This document shows positions 1 through 9,214 of a DNA stretch of 64,000 nt, in pieces. How positions within the stretch are numbered: the stretch's first letter is position 1; every line of letters begins with the position of its first letter. Origin of the DNA: Scandinavium sp036271055 (GTDB lineage: Bacteria; Pseudomonadota; Gammaproteobacteria; Enterobacterales; Enterobacteriaceae); NCBI RefSeq assembly GCF_036271055.1, contig NZ_DATBBJ010000043.1:1-64000 (forward strand), given 5' to 3'. A program made the translations under genes and the position numbers. Under the pieces are notes generated by a model, which worked only from the letters and a program-made list of their open reading frames with translations, was not told the origin of the DNA and did no database searches.

Positions 1-388
1 ACATGCCGAGCTTTTCGAAGATTTTGTTCAACTTCTCTTCAAGTGTTGCAGCGGTAAACGGTTTCACCACATAGCCACTTGCCCCCGCTTGTGCTGCGGC
101 AATAATGTTCTCTTTCTTGGCCTCAGCCGTCACCATCAGCACCGGCATCGCCGCCATTGCGCCATGGGCACGAATGGTTTTCAGCAATTCCAGACCGTCC
201 ATGTTCGGCATGTTCCAGTCAGAGATAACAAAACCAAAACCGCCACCGTTGAGTTTATTCAGTGCATCAACGCCATCTTCAGCTTCTTCAACGTTGTTGA
301 AGCCCAGCTCTTTGAGCAGGTTGCGGACAATGCGGCGCATGGTAGAGAAATCATCCACCACCAAAAATTTGAGTTCTTTATCTGCCAT
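1..388 (-). CDS. cheY: CheY chemotaxis response regulator (stop codon cut by window edge)
   Basis: CheY carries the chemotaxis signal: phosphorylated by CheA, it binds FliM at the flagellar switch and promotes clockwise rotation. The translation is 129 residues, the full E. coli length, and the window ends after the first base of the stop codon. The acidic pair D12-D13 follows an LVV strand, and the D57, T87 and K109 contexts are those of CheY. It starts MADKELKFLVVDD. The gene follows cheB on the same strand. The gap of about 150 bp is much wider than the E. coli spacing and is filled by a palindromic repeat. cheZ would be expected next, outside the window. Identity is secure. Confidence 0.97.
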   Translation of the reverse strand, partial: MADKELKFLVVDDFSTMRRIVRNLLKELGFNNVEEAEDGVDALNKLNGGGFGFVISDWNMPNMDGLELLKTIRAHGAMAAMPVLMVTAEAKKENIIAAAQAGASGYVVKPFTAATLEEKLNKIFEKLGM

Positions 389-430
389 TTATAGAGTTCC
401 TTCGGTTTTTGCCTATTTAAGAAGGCGTAA

Positions 431-542
431 TTGTTGCAGCCAGTTTGGACATGGCTAGCGCGGAAGAACCGGAGCGTACATAAAGTACGTGAGGATTCTG
501 AGCACTGCCCGGGTTCAAAATGGCAAATAAAATAGCCTGCTT
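431..542. repeat. Enterobacterial intergenic palindromic repeat between cheB and cheY
   Basis: This gene-free stretch has an imperfect dyad centred near 482: GCGTAC (474-479) and GTACGT (485-490) around ATAAA, with partly complementary flanks. The layout GGAGCGTACATAAAGTACGTG resembles the centre of ERIC-type elements. From memory, similar sequences recur in intergenic regions and at mispredicted gene ends in Enterobacter and relatives. It lies inside the cheB-cheY transcript, so it would form an RNA hairpin there. The exact family name is not certain. Confidence 0.55.
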
Positions 543-1592
543 TTAAATACGTATTGCCTGTCCGGCACTAATCTTCGCCAGCATCTGCTGGCTTATTTGG
601 CTTAAATCGACCACTTCGCTGACGCCACCACTGTTAATGGCTTCACGCGGCATGCCGAACACCACACAACTTGCTTCGTTTTGCGCGATGGTCCAGGCGC
701 CTGCCTGGTGCATCGCTAACATTCCGGCGGCCCCGTCGTTGCCCATGCCGGTGAGGATCACCCCCACGGCATTACGCCCCGCGTATTTAGCCACCGAATG
801 AAACAGCACATCCACGGACGGACGATGCCGGTTAACTGGCGGTCCATCGTGAATTTTTATCTGATAGTTAGCCCCGCTACGCGCCAGTTCCATGTGTTTA
901 TCACCCGGTGCGATGTAAGCGTGACCGGGTAAAACACGTTCACCGTCCTCGGCCTCTTTCACGGCAATCTGACACAGTTTGTTCAGCCGTTCCGCGAACG
1001 AACGGGTGAACCCCGGCGGCATATGCTGAGTAATGAGAATCGCCGGGCTGGTCAACGGCAGCGGCTGCAACACGTGGCGAATCGCCTCGGTCCCACCGGT
1101 CGACGCGCCAATCACCAACAGTTTTTCCGAACTCAGCATTGGCCCGGCTTTCAATGTCACCGGGGCCGCCAGCGGTTTATGCGCACTCAGCTGCGCTCGC
1201 GATGCCGCGCGCACTTTATCGGCAATCATTTCGCTGTAGGCTAACATCCCTTCGCGGATGCCAATCTGTGGTTTAGTGACGAAATCTACCGCTCCCAATT
1301 CCAATGCCCGTAGCGTAACTTCTGATCCTTTCCCGGTCAGCGAAGAGACCATCACCACCGGCATAGGCCGCAGACGCATTAATTTCTCCAGAAAATCAAT
1401 GCCATCCATGCGCGGCATTTCCACATCGAGGGTCAACACATCGGGATTGTATTTTTTAATCAAGTCCCGGGCGACCAGCGGGTCGGGCGCGGTCGCCACC
1501 ATTTCCATATCGCTGTGGCTATTGACAATTTCCGTCATAATCTGACGCATCAGTGCCGAATCATCGACTGACAACACTCTGATTTTGCTCAT
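543..1592 (-). CDS. cheB: CheB protein-glutamate methylesterase/deamidase
   Basis: CheB removes methyl groups from chemoreceptor glutamates and deamidates receptor glutamines, which resets receptor sensitivity. The product is 349 residues, equal to E. coli CheB. The N-terminal receiver domain (about 1-120) has D10-D11 and phospho-acceptor D56. The C-terminal esterase domain has S164 in an IGAST motif and H190; the aspartate of the triad lies in the GMGNDG region. The start overlaps the end of cheR by 4 bp, so the two are likely translationally coupled. It belongs to the tar-tap-cheRBYZ operon. Confidence 0.97.
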   Translation of the reverse strand: MSKIRVLSVDDSALMRQIMTEIVNSHSDMEMVATAPDPLVARDLIKKYNPDVLTLDVEMPRMDGIDFLEKLMRLRPMPVVMVSSLTGKGSEVTLRALELGAVDFVTKPQIGIREGMLAYSEMIADKVRAASRAQLSAHKPLAAPVTLKAGPMLSSEKLLVIGASTGGTEAIRHVLQPLPLTSPAILITQHMPPGFTRSFAERLNKLCQIAVKEAEDGERVLPGHAYIAPGDKHMELARSGANYQIKIHDGPPVNRHRPSVDVLFHSVAKYAGRNAVGVILTGMGNDGAAGMLAMHQAGAWTIAQNEASCVVFGMPREAINSGGVSEVVDLSQISQQMLAKISAGQAIRI

Positions 1593-2455
1593 GCTTTATC
1601 CTTACTCAGCGCGTACACCGTCTGCCCCCGCAGACTGAACTCGCGCACGAGGTTGCTGAAGTTCTCCGAGTGCCCGGCAAACAATAATCCGTCAGGCTTT
1701 AGCAAATGCACGAAACGACGAAGGATTTCCTGCTGCGTCGTTTTATCGAAATAAATCATCACATTGCGACAAAAAATCGCATCGAATGGCCCTGGCACGT
1801 TGTACACCTTGTCGAGCAAATTGACCGGGGAAAAATCCACGTAGTTCGACAACTCCTGGCGTACCCGGACCAATCCACTGTGCGGCCCTGTACCGCGCAT
1901 GAAATAGTGCTGTAACTGCAGCGGCGACATTGTTTTCAACTCGTCCTGCCGATAAACCCCGCTCTGGGCTTTATTCAGCACTTCGGTGTCGATATCGCTG
2001 GCAAATACCTTCCAGCGACCAGGTGCTGTGCCAAGCGTATCGGCAAGCGTAATGGCAATCGAATAAGGCTCTTCACCGGTCGATGCCGCTGCACTCCACA
2101 CCCGGTATTCCCCCTGCCGACGCTTGGCGTGCTCAGCCAGCGTGGGAAAATGATGCGCCTCACGGAAAAACGCCGTCAGGTTGGTGGTCAGCGAGTTAAT
2201 AAAAGCCTGCCACTCGGCGTTATCCTGATTGGCCTCCAGCATCGCCAGATAGCGACCAAAATCATCGAGGCCGAGCTGGCGCAAACGCCGCACCAGCCGG
2301 TTGTACACCATGTCGCGCTTGTGATCGGCCAGCACGATTCCTGCGCGCTGGTAGATCAGTTGGCAAATCCGATGAAACTGCGCATCGGACAACGCCAGGC
2401 GCTGTGTCATCTGCGTGAGTAGTGACGATTGCCCGTTGGGCAGAGTTGCTGTCAT
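1589..2455 (-). CDS. cheR: CheR chemoreceptor methyltransferase
   Basis: CheR transfers methyl groups from SAM to receptor glutamates, opposing CheB. The product is 288 residues, against 286 in E. coli. An N-terminal helical domain is followed by the SAM-binding fold, with SAAASTGEEPYS (near 120) and an FCRNVMIYF motif. Its beta-subdomain would dock on the C-terminal NWETF peptide, which the tar product in this window carries and the tap product lacks. It overlaps cheB by 4 bp and lies 22 bp after tap. Confidence 0.97.
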   Translation of the reverse strand: MTATLPNGQSSLLTQMTQRLALSDAQFHRICQLIYQRAGIVLADHKRDMVYNRLVRRLRQLGLDDFGRYLAMLEANQDNAEWQAFINSLTTNLTAFFREAHHFPTLAEHAKRRQGEYRVWSAAASTGEEPYSIAITLADTLGTAPGRWKVFASDIDTEVLNKAQSGVYRQDELKTMSPLQLQHYFMRGTGPHSGLVRVRQELSNYVDFSPVNLLDKVYNVPGPFDAIFCRNVMIYFDKTTQQEILRRFVHLLKPDGLLFAGHSENFSNLVREFSLRGQTVYALSKDKA

Positions 2456-2477
2456 AGCGCCTTCTTCTTACGTCCTT

Positions 2478-4079
2478 TCAGGAAACAACGGGTACGGCTA
2501 ATGGCCGACCCCCTTCATGCTGCGATACATGTTTTTCTTCTACTTCAAATACCGACACCAGCGAGGTCAGATGGTCCGCCTGCCCCGCCAATTGCTCTGT
2601 CGCCGCCGCGGCTTCTTCTACCAGCGAGGCGTTTTGCTGTGTTACTTGATCCATCTGGCTCACCGCCAAAGCAACTTGTTCGATGCCGCGACGCTGTTCA
2701 TCAGACGCAGAGGCAATCTCACCCATGATGTCGTTCACCTGCGTTACCGAGCGAACAATCTCCGTCATGGTGTTGGCGGCGGTATCCACTAATGCAGACC
2801 CTTCCTGCACACGTGAAACCGACTCCTCGATCAGCCCTTTGATCTCTTTGGCGGCCTGTGCACTTCGGCTCGCCAGATTACGTACCTCGCCTGCGACGAC
2901 CGCAAATCCACGCCCTTGCTCACCGGCTCGCGCCGCTTCAACCGCAGCGTTAAGCGCCAGGATGTTAGTCTGGAAAGCAATCCCATCGATAACACTGGTA
3001 ATGTCGCCAATCTTCTTCGAACTGTTGGCAATTTCGTGCATCGTTTCGGCCACATGGGATGCCTGTTGCCCGCCCCGCTTCGCGGTTTCTGCCGCCGTAC
3101 TCGCAAGGCCAGAAGCCTGACGAGCGTTGTCGGCGTTCTGCCCGACGGTAGCCGTTAACTGCTCCATGCTGGCTGCCGTTTGCGCAAGTGACGCCGCCTG
3201 CTCTTCCGTGCGTGCCGAAAGATCGTTATTGCCTGCGGCAATTTCGGAAATCCCGGTATGCATCGCATGACTGCCCTGACGCACCTGGCTGACGGTATCG
3301 CGCAGCGCGGTTTGCATGGCTTTCAACCCGGAAAAAATCGCCGAAATTTCATTTTTGCCAAACACCATCACCGGACGCGCCAGATTACCCTGCGCAATAC
3401 TGGTGAAATGGCTGCTGATGATGTTCAACGGCTGAACAATCATTCGGCGCGTCCACAACAGCGCACCACTGGTCAGCAGCGCGGCAATCACCACCATGGC
3501 GATAAAAATCGCCGCCGAACGGTGATAGTTGCTGTCGCTGGCACGGCGTGCATCCTGCACATACACCCCAATGTTCTGCTGCCAGGTGTGATAGTTGGCA
3601 TCAAACGCCTCCTGTGCTGCTGGCACTGGCGCGGTCATAAAGTCAGAGAGCTGATTACTCTCAAGCCAGGTCGCCTGGTGATCCAACGCCGCGTGAAGCT
3701 CGGCATAGCGCTGCTTGCTCTGCGCCTGCAACGTTTTTGCCTCATCGTTCACCGGAGGAACAGCCAGAAACTCGGCAAACTCTTTGTCTGCTTGTTTCAG
3801 GTTCTGCCGGGCGCTAACCATCAGCTTTTTGATCTCCTCCGGCGGGTAGCTCAGGGCGGTCAGCGTGCCGGCTTTATTCAGCGCGGTACTGGCCTCCAGC
3901 AACACCACTCGGGCATCCATCAAACTGCTTAACTGCAAATTCCCTTGCTCAACCTGACTGAGGTTTTGTTGTCCATCGCGAAACGCCCAAAACGACAACC
4001 CATTGCTGCCCACTTGCAACAGGCCACACACCACCAGAATCAAAAATAAGGTGGTCGAGATACGAATTCGATTGAACAT
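2478..4079 (-). CDS. tap: Tap-type methyl-accepting chemotaxis protein
   Basis: Inner-membrane chemoreceptor. E. coli Tap mediates taxis to dipeptides (through DppA) and pyrimidines. I chose the ATG at 4079, which gives 533 residues (exactly E. coli Tap), starts MFNRIRIST and has GGAG just upstream; a GTG two codons earlier sits directly against that GGAG. Two transmembrane segments (about 7-30 and 190-212) flank a periplasmic domain, followed by HAMP and the conserved signalling hairpin (GIAFQTNILALNAAVEAARA). The C-terminus ends APVVS-like and lacks the NWETF tether, so methylation should depend on neighbouring receptors. It follows tar after 36 bp. Confidence 0.94.
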   Translation of the reverse strand: MFNRIRISTTLFLILVVCGLLQVGSNGLSFWAFRDGQQNLSQVEQGNLQLSSLMDARVVLLEASTALNKAGTLTALSYPPEEIKKLMVSARQNLKQADKEFAEFLAVPPVNDEAKTLQAQSKQRYAELHAALDHQATWLESNQLSDFMTAPVPAAQEAFDANYHTWQQNIGVYVQDARRASDSNYHRSAAIFIAMVVIAALLTSGALLWTRRMIVQPLNIISSHFTSIAQGNLARPVMVFGKNEISAIFSGLKAMQTALRDTVSQVRQGSHAMHTGISEIAAGNNDLSARTEEQAASLAQTAASMEQLTATVGQNADNARQASGLASTAAETAKRGGQQASHVAETMHEIANSSKKIGDITSVIDGIAFQTNILALNAAVEAARAGEQGRGFAVVAGEVRNLASRSAQAAKEIKGLIEESVSRVQEGSALVDTAANTMTEIVRSVTQVNDIMGEIASASDEQRRGIEQVALAVSQMDQVTQQNASLVEEAAAATEQLAGQADHLTSLVSVFEVEEKHVSQHEGGRPLAVPVVS

Positions 4080-4115
4080 CAACACTCCCGATATACGGCA
4101 ACAGGCCGCGTAAAG

Positions 4116-5777
4116 TTAAAAGGTCTCCCAGTTACTCTCCGTTCCGGCAGTGACGGCGCGCGGGCTCAATGTCTCGCGGCTCGGCTGTGGAGCGGTTGTT
4201 TTTTTACTCACTGCACGGGTACTGACTGCGGCAATCTGAAACACTGAAACAGCGCGTGTCAGACTGTTGGACTGCTCTTCTAAGGCGGCAGCGGCGGCGG
4301 CAGATTGCTGCACCAGCGCGGCGTTTTGTTGGGTGACGCGATCCATTTCGGAAACCGCCAGGGCCACCTGATCAATGCCACGGCTTTGTTCGTCGGATGC
4401 CGATGAAATTTCGCCCATGATGTCGGTGACGCGGGTGACGGCGTTGACGATATCGCTCATGGTTTCCCCGGCGCTTTCCACCAGCACGGAGCCGGTATCC
4501 ACTTTCGACACAGAGTCTTCAATCAGGCCTTTGATCTCTTTCGCGGCCTGCGCGCTTCGGCTGGCTAGGTTACGCACTTCCCCGGCGACCACCGCAAAAC
4601 CACGGCCCTGTTCGCCCGCACGTGCGGCTTCTACTGCCGCATTAAGCGCCAGGATATTGGTCTGGAAGGCAATGCTGTCGATAACACCGGTAATATCGGA
4701 AATCTTCTGCGAACTGGCGGCAATGTCGTGCATCGTTTTCACCACGCCATCCACCACTTTCCCGCCACGCTGGGCGGTTTCAGATGCGCTCAACGCCAAC
4801 TGCGACGCCTGACGGGCGTTTTCGGCGTTCTGCTTCACGGTGGCGGTTAACTCTTCCATGCTGGCGGCAGTTTGCTCCAGCGCGGAAGCCTGTTCTTCGG
4901 TGCGGGAGGAAAGGTCGTTATTGCCGATGGCGATTTCACTGGTGCCTGCATAAATGGCATCCGAGCCCTGACGGACGCGCGTGACGGTGTCGATAATCGA
5001 CTGCTGCATGTGGTTTACGGTTTGCGCCAGCTCGGCGATTTCGTTACGTCCGCGCACGCTCACCGACTCCGTCAAATCCCCCTGGGCAATGCGACGCAAA
5101 TGGCCCATCACTACCGTCAAAGGATTCAACAAAATTTGGCGAATGCCATACCAGGCGGCAGCAAGAATGGTGACCAGAACAACCGCGATGATCGCCAATT
5201 GCCACTGGGCAAAGTGGTAATCACGTTGACTGGTGCTGTAGGCCTTTTGATACAGCGCTTCGCTCTGCACCGCATACTGATTCATCGCATCGCTTAAGCC
5301 GTTTTGCATCCCCTGCGTAGCCTGAGCGAAATAAGCATCCATGTTGCCGTTTTGCAGGAAGCCCAGCAGCTCAGTCAGGCCGCTGAAATATTTTTGATAG
5401 CTGGCATCGACTGCGGCGTTCTCATCGGCCAGTTCTGCTGGAACAGGCAGAGCGGAGAAACGTGCGTAATGTTTAGCGGCATCCGCCAATGACGCCTGCG
5501 CATTCTTGAGCAAATCGGTTTTGGCGCTGCTCTGCTGATTAGCGGCGTCCATCATCATGCGTGCGGAAGAACGACTAAGATTAATGCGCGTTTGCAGCAT
5601 CAGTTCCCAGGTTTTGCTCAATTCAGTCTGGCTGGTGCGTAATTCGTTCGAGAGGGTGAAACTTTGCTGATTCTGTTGGAGTGACGAGAAAAGAAATCCA
5701 CCGGACAGCAGTTGAAGCAGTGCGAAGACGACCAACACCAACATCAACAGGGTGACAACGCGGAGACGGTTCAACAT
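4116..5777 (-). CDS. tar: Tar-type methyl-accepting chemotaxis protein (aspartate receptor)
   Basis: Inner-membrane chemoreceptor, expected to bind aspartate and to sense maltose through MalE. The ATG at 5777, preceded by AAGGTG, gives 553 residues as in E. coli Tar; a TTG five codons upstream is rejected. The ligand arginines in LMLQTRINLSRSSARM (E. coli R64, R69, R73) and the threonine in FAQATQGM (E. coli T154) are kept. HAMP and the signalling hairpin follow, and the protein ends in NWETF, the CheR/CheB docking pentapeptide. A strong sigma-28 promoter lies 32 bp upstream, separating it from the pilus genes. Confidence 0.95.
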   Translation of the reverse strand: MLNRLRVVTLLMLVLVVFALLQLLSGGFLFSSLQQNQQSFTLSNELRTSQTELSKTWELMLQTRINLSRSSARMMMDAANQQSSAKTDLLKNAQASLADAAKHYARFSALPVPAELADENAAVDASYQKYFSGLTELLGFLQNGNMDAYFAQATQGMQNGLSDAMNQYAVQSEALYQKAYSTSQRDYHFAQWQLAIIAVVLVTILAAAWYGIRQILLNPLTVVMGHLRRIAQGDLTESVSVRGRNEIAELAQTVNHMQQSIIDTVTRVRQGSDAIYAGTSEIAIGNNDLSSRTEEQASALEQTAASMEELTATVKQNAENARQASQLALSASETAQRGGKVVDGVVKTMHDIAASSQKISDITGVIDSIAFQTNILALNAAVEAARAGEQGRGFAVVAGEVRNLASRSAQAAKEIKGLIEDSVSKVDTGSVLVESAGETMSDIVNAVTRVTDIMGEISSASDEQSRGIDQVALAVSEMDRVTQQNAALVQQSAAAAAALEEQSNSLTRAVSVFQIAAVSTRAVSKKTTAPQPSRETLSPRAVTAGTESNWETF

Positions 5778-5808
5778 ACAACACCTTTTCAATAACGTGA
5801 TAGCGGTG

Positions 5809-5835
5809 TTATCGGCACGGCGCTACAGAACTTTA
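5809..5835 (-). promoter_or_regulatory. Sigma-28 (FliA) promoter of tar-tap-cheRBYZ
   Basis: Read on the minus strand: TAAAGTTC, an 11-base spacer, then GCCGATAA. This is 15 of 16 consensus positions with ideal spacing, 32 bp before the tar start codon and inside the gap after the pilus tip gene. It gives the chemotaxis genes their own class 3 promoter despite the pilus operon upstream. Confidence 0.9.
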
Positions 5836-5855
5836 CGTTAAGTCATGCGCTCACG

Positions 5856-6827
5856 TCAGAAGGCGACATCCACCACCAGCGTATCGGTGTAGCTCCCGGC
5901 GGGTGGCGTACTCTGCCCACTGAGCATTTTGGCGGTGTAGTTGTAGGTGTTTACCGTGCCATCCGAACTGACCGACGATGCCGCACTGCTTGCCCAGCGC
6001 TCCGTGCCAGCCGGTCCCCAGCGGCTGCTGGTGGTGCCTTTATAGAGGTCGTAGCTCATCGAATTGCTGCCGCTGACCATCTTGCGCACCGTGCCGCTTC
6101 CCGCATTGACGCCGTTGTTGATACCGACGGTGTAAGCGCTGCCTTTGGTGCAGGTGATGGCGACCGATTGTGAAACCGAGGGGAAATTGCTTATCAGCGG
6201 CGCACTGCCAAAATTAACATCCGGCGCGCTGATGGTGATGCAGTCGGTGGTGACGTTCAGGGTCAACTGTGTCGTCACCGGCGTGGTTCCGGCCTGCGGC
6301 GTGCCGAGGCAAATTCCTAATACGCCTGTCGGACAGACGCTGTAGCTGATGTTCAGCGTGACATTCACCTGATACGGCCCGGCGGTCACGCTCTGCCCGG
6401 AAACGGTGCGGAAATAAATTGGCAGCGTGTAGCTTTTTGACGTCAACAGCCCGAGCAGCGTGTTGCCGCTCCAGCTGTAGGTCTGCCCGACTGCCGTTTC
6501 GGTGCTGTTCGTACAGGACGAAGTACCACACACCCGCACCGGTACCGCATCGGTCACCGTGGTGTTATCGGTGCGCTTCATTGCCGCGCGCGTGCCCGAG
6601 GTCGCAGTCGCGCTGAGCACGTTCATTGACACCGTGTCGCTGGTTAAAAGATTCAGCACCGTGTCGCAGGTGACCACAAGATTTGCCGAGGTTTGCTGTT
6701 CGGTACTGTTGACGGTAAACGAAGACAGGCTGCCGAATGACGCATTGGCGATGGTCACCGTACAGGCGGCGTGAACCGTGGTACTCATCAGCCACAGCAG
6801 AATAAACAGCCCAAAAGCGCGACGCAT
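5856..6827 (-). CDS. Csu-type pilus tip protein with two spore coat U (SCPU) domains
   Basis: Likely the tip adhesin (CsuE-like) of an archaic chaperone-usher pilus. I chose the ATG at 6827, giving 323 residues; it overlaps the usher stop codon as TAATG, which implies translational coupling. A signal peptide ends near ...VHA|ACTV. Two tandem Cys-containing SCPU domains follow (about 22-165 and 190-323), each with the pattern of the pilin genes upstream. Acinetobacter CsuE has the same two-domain layout. The last strand ends ...TLVVDVAF, typical of these pilins. It is the last gene of the five-gene operon. Ligand unknown. Confidence 0.85.
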   Translation of the reverse strand: MRRAFGLFILLWLMSTTVHAACTVTIANASFGSLSSFTVNSTEQQTSANLVVTCDTVLNLLTSDTVSMNVLSATATSGTRAAMKRTDNTTVTDAVPVRVCGTSSCTNSTETAVGQTYSWSGNTLLGLLTSKSYTLPIYFRTVSGQSVTAGPYQVNVTLNISYSVCPTGVLGICLGTPQAGTTPVTTQLTLNVTTDCITISAPDVNFGSAPLISNFPSVSQSVAITCTKGSAYTVGINNGVNAGSGTVRKMVSGSNSMSYDLYKGTTSSRWGPAGTERWASSAASSVSSDGTVNTYNYTAKMLSGQSTPPAGSYTDTLVVDVAF

Positions 6828-9214
6828 TATTTCATCTCCCGGCACAGAAGCGGCCCGTAGGTACGGAGTTTATGTTCAGGATTCGGCTGCGTAGCGAAAC
6901 TCGTCGCACAGCGTTTTCCGTCCGGCGTGGTGACGGCAAGCGGATTGTTATCGCTGAGATTTTCCAGCCAGGCGATACCGTCATAGCCTACGGGCGCATC
7001 CGGCTTGCCTGCGCGTGACACTCGACTGCCAACCGGCAAGGCATTCCCCGCCGCATCATGAAGGATCACGCTCGCCACGCGCTCCTGTTCCATTGGGAAT
7101 TCAAGCAGATAACCGCTGTTACGCCGTAACGCAATGCGCTGTTCTGTCTGTTTAAGCTGCGTATCGGCGGGGAGATTCAGGGCGTTGATGCTGTAGTTCG
7201 CCGGATACCAGGCCGAAACACCGCTTATCAGCAAATAGCCTTTATCGTTGGTTTCCCCGACGGGCTGATGTTCATAATTCACCGGCACCGAAGGCTGCCC
7301 GTCCGTGCTGACGACCACAAAAGCATCGTTGATTTTATTGGCGGCAAACACCTGTCCGTCCATCAGGACCAGCGATCCCATCGCTTCGCCCCACCAGGTC
7401 ATGGCATTTTCTTCACCGTAGCCGCCGCCCTGCAATTCGATATTGCTGTTGCGCCAGCCGAGTGTCGCCTGCTGGTAGTTGCTTGATTCCGACTGCCGCG
7501 CCCAGGCCAGATTCCAGCTGAAACCGCCGTCCGACGGCATGGTGTGGTTATAGTTAATGCGCTGGGTATTGCCGTAATCCGGCGTATTTTCGGTGCTCAC
7601 CGCCACGCTGTCCCGGTCGCCGAGCGGGATTTGCAGCGACATCGCCAGCGTCCAGTCGCCGCGCTGCTGGTCACGGCTTGCCGCCAGATAAATACTGCTG
7701 CTGCCCCACAGGCTGCGACTCCAGGACAGGTTCAGCAACTCCGTTTTCTGGCTATCAAAACTTTCCACGCCAATCCACGCCGCGCCGACGTTGCCGTAGT
7801 TGCCCATGTTCAGAGACAGCGAATACTGATCGCTGCGCTGGCTGAGGCTGGCTATCGGGTTGTGCTGATCGTCATAAAGACGTGGCGTGTCGTACAGCGC
7901 CAGGTTGCCGAAGGTTTTGTCGCGATGGGTATGTTGCGTAATGAAGCTGAATGCGCCCGTGCTGTACTGGTAACCCCAGTTCAGTTGTTGACCGCCTTCG
8001 CCGTACATTTGGCTGTGGGTATAGCTGCCGTTGACGATGCCAAACTGACCGATTTTTACCAAGGCCCCTGCCCCGCCGAGCGCCAATGATTCCGCGCCTT
8101 CCGCATGGCTTTCGAGGGTCAAATAATCACTCACGCCGTAGCGGTATGTCCCACTGCCGACCGCCGGGCCGTAATCAAAATTTTCGATACCATAGTTGCG
8201 CCGCAGTGCGCCAAAGGTCGCGGCTCCGTCGCGGAGTCCGGGTTTGAGCATTTCACTGGCGACATAAAATGGCAGCGTAGTACTGACCTGCCGCCCGAGT
8301 GCATCGGTGGTGACCAGCACCGCATTCCCCGCCCCGTTGATGTACGGCAAATTGGACAGCGTGAACGGACCGGGCTGAAGCTGCGTGGACCCGGCGCGGT
8401 AGCCGTCGATAAATAAATCCACTGAGGTCGGAACGGCCGCATCACCGGTAAAGGTTGGCAGCGGCCAGGTCACCAGATCGGGGCGCAGTGAAAAGTCGCG
8501 GCCTATACGCACCCCGCCGATGCGCACGCTATTACTCCAGCTCAGTGCATCGCTGATGGTATCGCCCAGATCCCATTCCAGCGCATTGTCGTCATCTGTA
8601 TAGCTGAGCGTGGTGTCGTAACGCATGTAGCCATTTTGTATCTGGCTTTCACCGCTGAGATTTTGCCTGACGTAGCCGGTCGAAGAGAGACTGTTTTTAC
8701 CGCTGAAAAAACGCAGTTCATGCCAGATAGCGGCCTGACCGACGCCATTTTCTGTTTGACTGGTGTAGACATCGTAATTGAGCAACGCACCGCTGCCGTC
8801 CAGCGGCTTTGCGCGTTTGAGCCCATTCTGAAACGTGGCCTCTTTGGCGGCAAACCAGTCGGAAGGCACCGTCAGCAATAACCGTTGGCCGTTGCCGTCG
8901 TATTCGGTTTTTACCTGGCTCAGCGCGGAGAGATCCACGTCGCCTGCAGGCAGTTTATCGCCAGGAAGCCCTGCCCGTTGTAGATCCGCACTGGCGACGA
9001 ACCAATGGTTATCACGCTGCGTCACCGGCACCACGGTTTGCGTATCGTAATGGTTGATAATCAGCCCAAGCTGATACACCGACTGCTGGTTGATGGTGCG
9101 CGCGTCCGGTGGCGGAGGCAGCAGATCGTCGCCCGATTCTGCCCGACAAAGACCTGAGCTGGTTAACAATATGCACACGGCAAGTTTCGTCAGTTGCCCG
9201 CGGCGGACTGCCAT
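6827..9214 (-). CDS. Outer-membrane fimbrial usher (CsuD-like)
   Basis: The usher is the outer-membrane pore that receives chaperone-subunit complexes and exports the growing pilus. 795 residues: signal peptide (about 1-25), N-terminal domain recognising chaperone-subunit complexes, a long beta-barrel region rich in alternating aromatic strands with SVDLFIDGYRAG near the plug, and C-terminal domains ending in a CATSFATQPNPEHKLRTYGP segment. Length and motifs fit the archaic (sigma) clade usher family. The start overlaps the chaperone gene by 25 bp, and the stop overlaps the tip gene. Confidence 0.9.
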   Translation of the reverse strand: MAVRRGQLTKLAVCILLTSSGLCRAESGDDLLPPPPDARTINQQSVYQLGLIINHYDTQTVVPVTQRDNHWFVASADLQRAGLPGDKLPAGDVDLSALSQVKTEYDGNGQRLLLTVPSDWFAAKEATFQNGLKRAKPLDGSGALLNYDVYTSQTENGVGQAAIWHELRFFSGKNSLSSTGYVRQNLSGESQIQNGYMRYDTTLSYTDDDNALEWDLGDTISDALSWSNSVRIGGVRIGRDFSLRPDLVTWPLPTFTGDAAVPTSVDLFIDGYRAGSTQLQPGPFTLSNLPYINGAGNAVLVTTDALGRQVSTTLPFYVASEMLKPGLRDGAATFGALRRNYGIENFDYGPAVGSGTYRYGVSDYLTLESHAEGAESLALGGAGALVKIGQFGIVNGSYTHSQMYGEGGQQLNWGYQYSTGAFSFITQHTHRDKTFGNLALYDTPRLYDDQHNPIASLSQRSDQYSLSLNMGNYGNVGAAWIGVESFDSQKTELLNLSWSRSLWGSSSIYLAASRDQQRGDWTLAMSLQIPLGDRDSVAVSTENTPDYGNTQRINYNHTMPSDGGFSWNLAWARQSESSNYQQATLGWRNSNIELQGGGYGEENAMTWWGEAMGSLVLMDGQVFAANKINDAFVVVSTDGQPSVPVNYEHQPVGETNDKGYLLISGVSAWYPANYSINALNLPADTQLKQTEQRIALRRNSGYLLEFPMEQERVASVILHDAAGNALPVGSRVSRAGKPDAPVGYDGIAWLENLSDNNPLAVTTPDGKRCATSFATQPNPEHKLRTYGPLLCREMK

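Noticed and set aside
3258..3932. 224-codon open frame on the plus strand inside tap
   Set aside because: Shadow frame of tap; no recognisable domain and no promoter.
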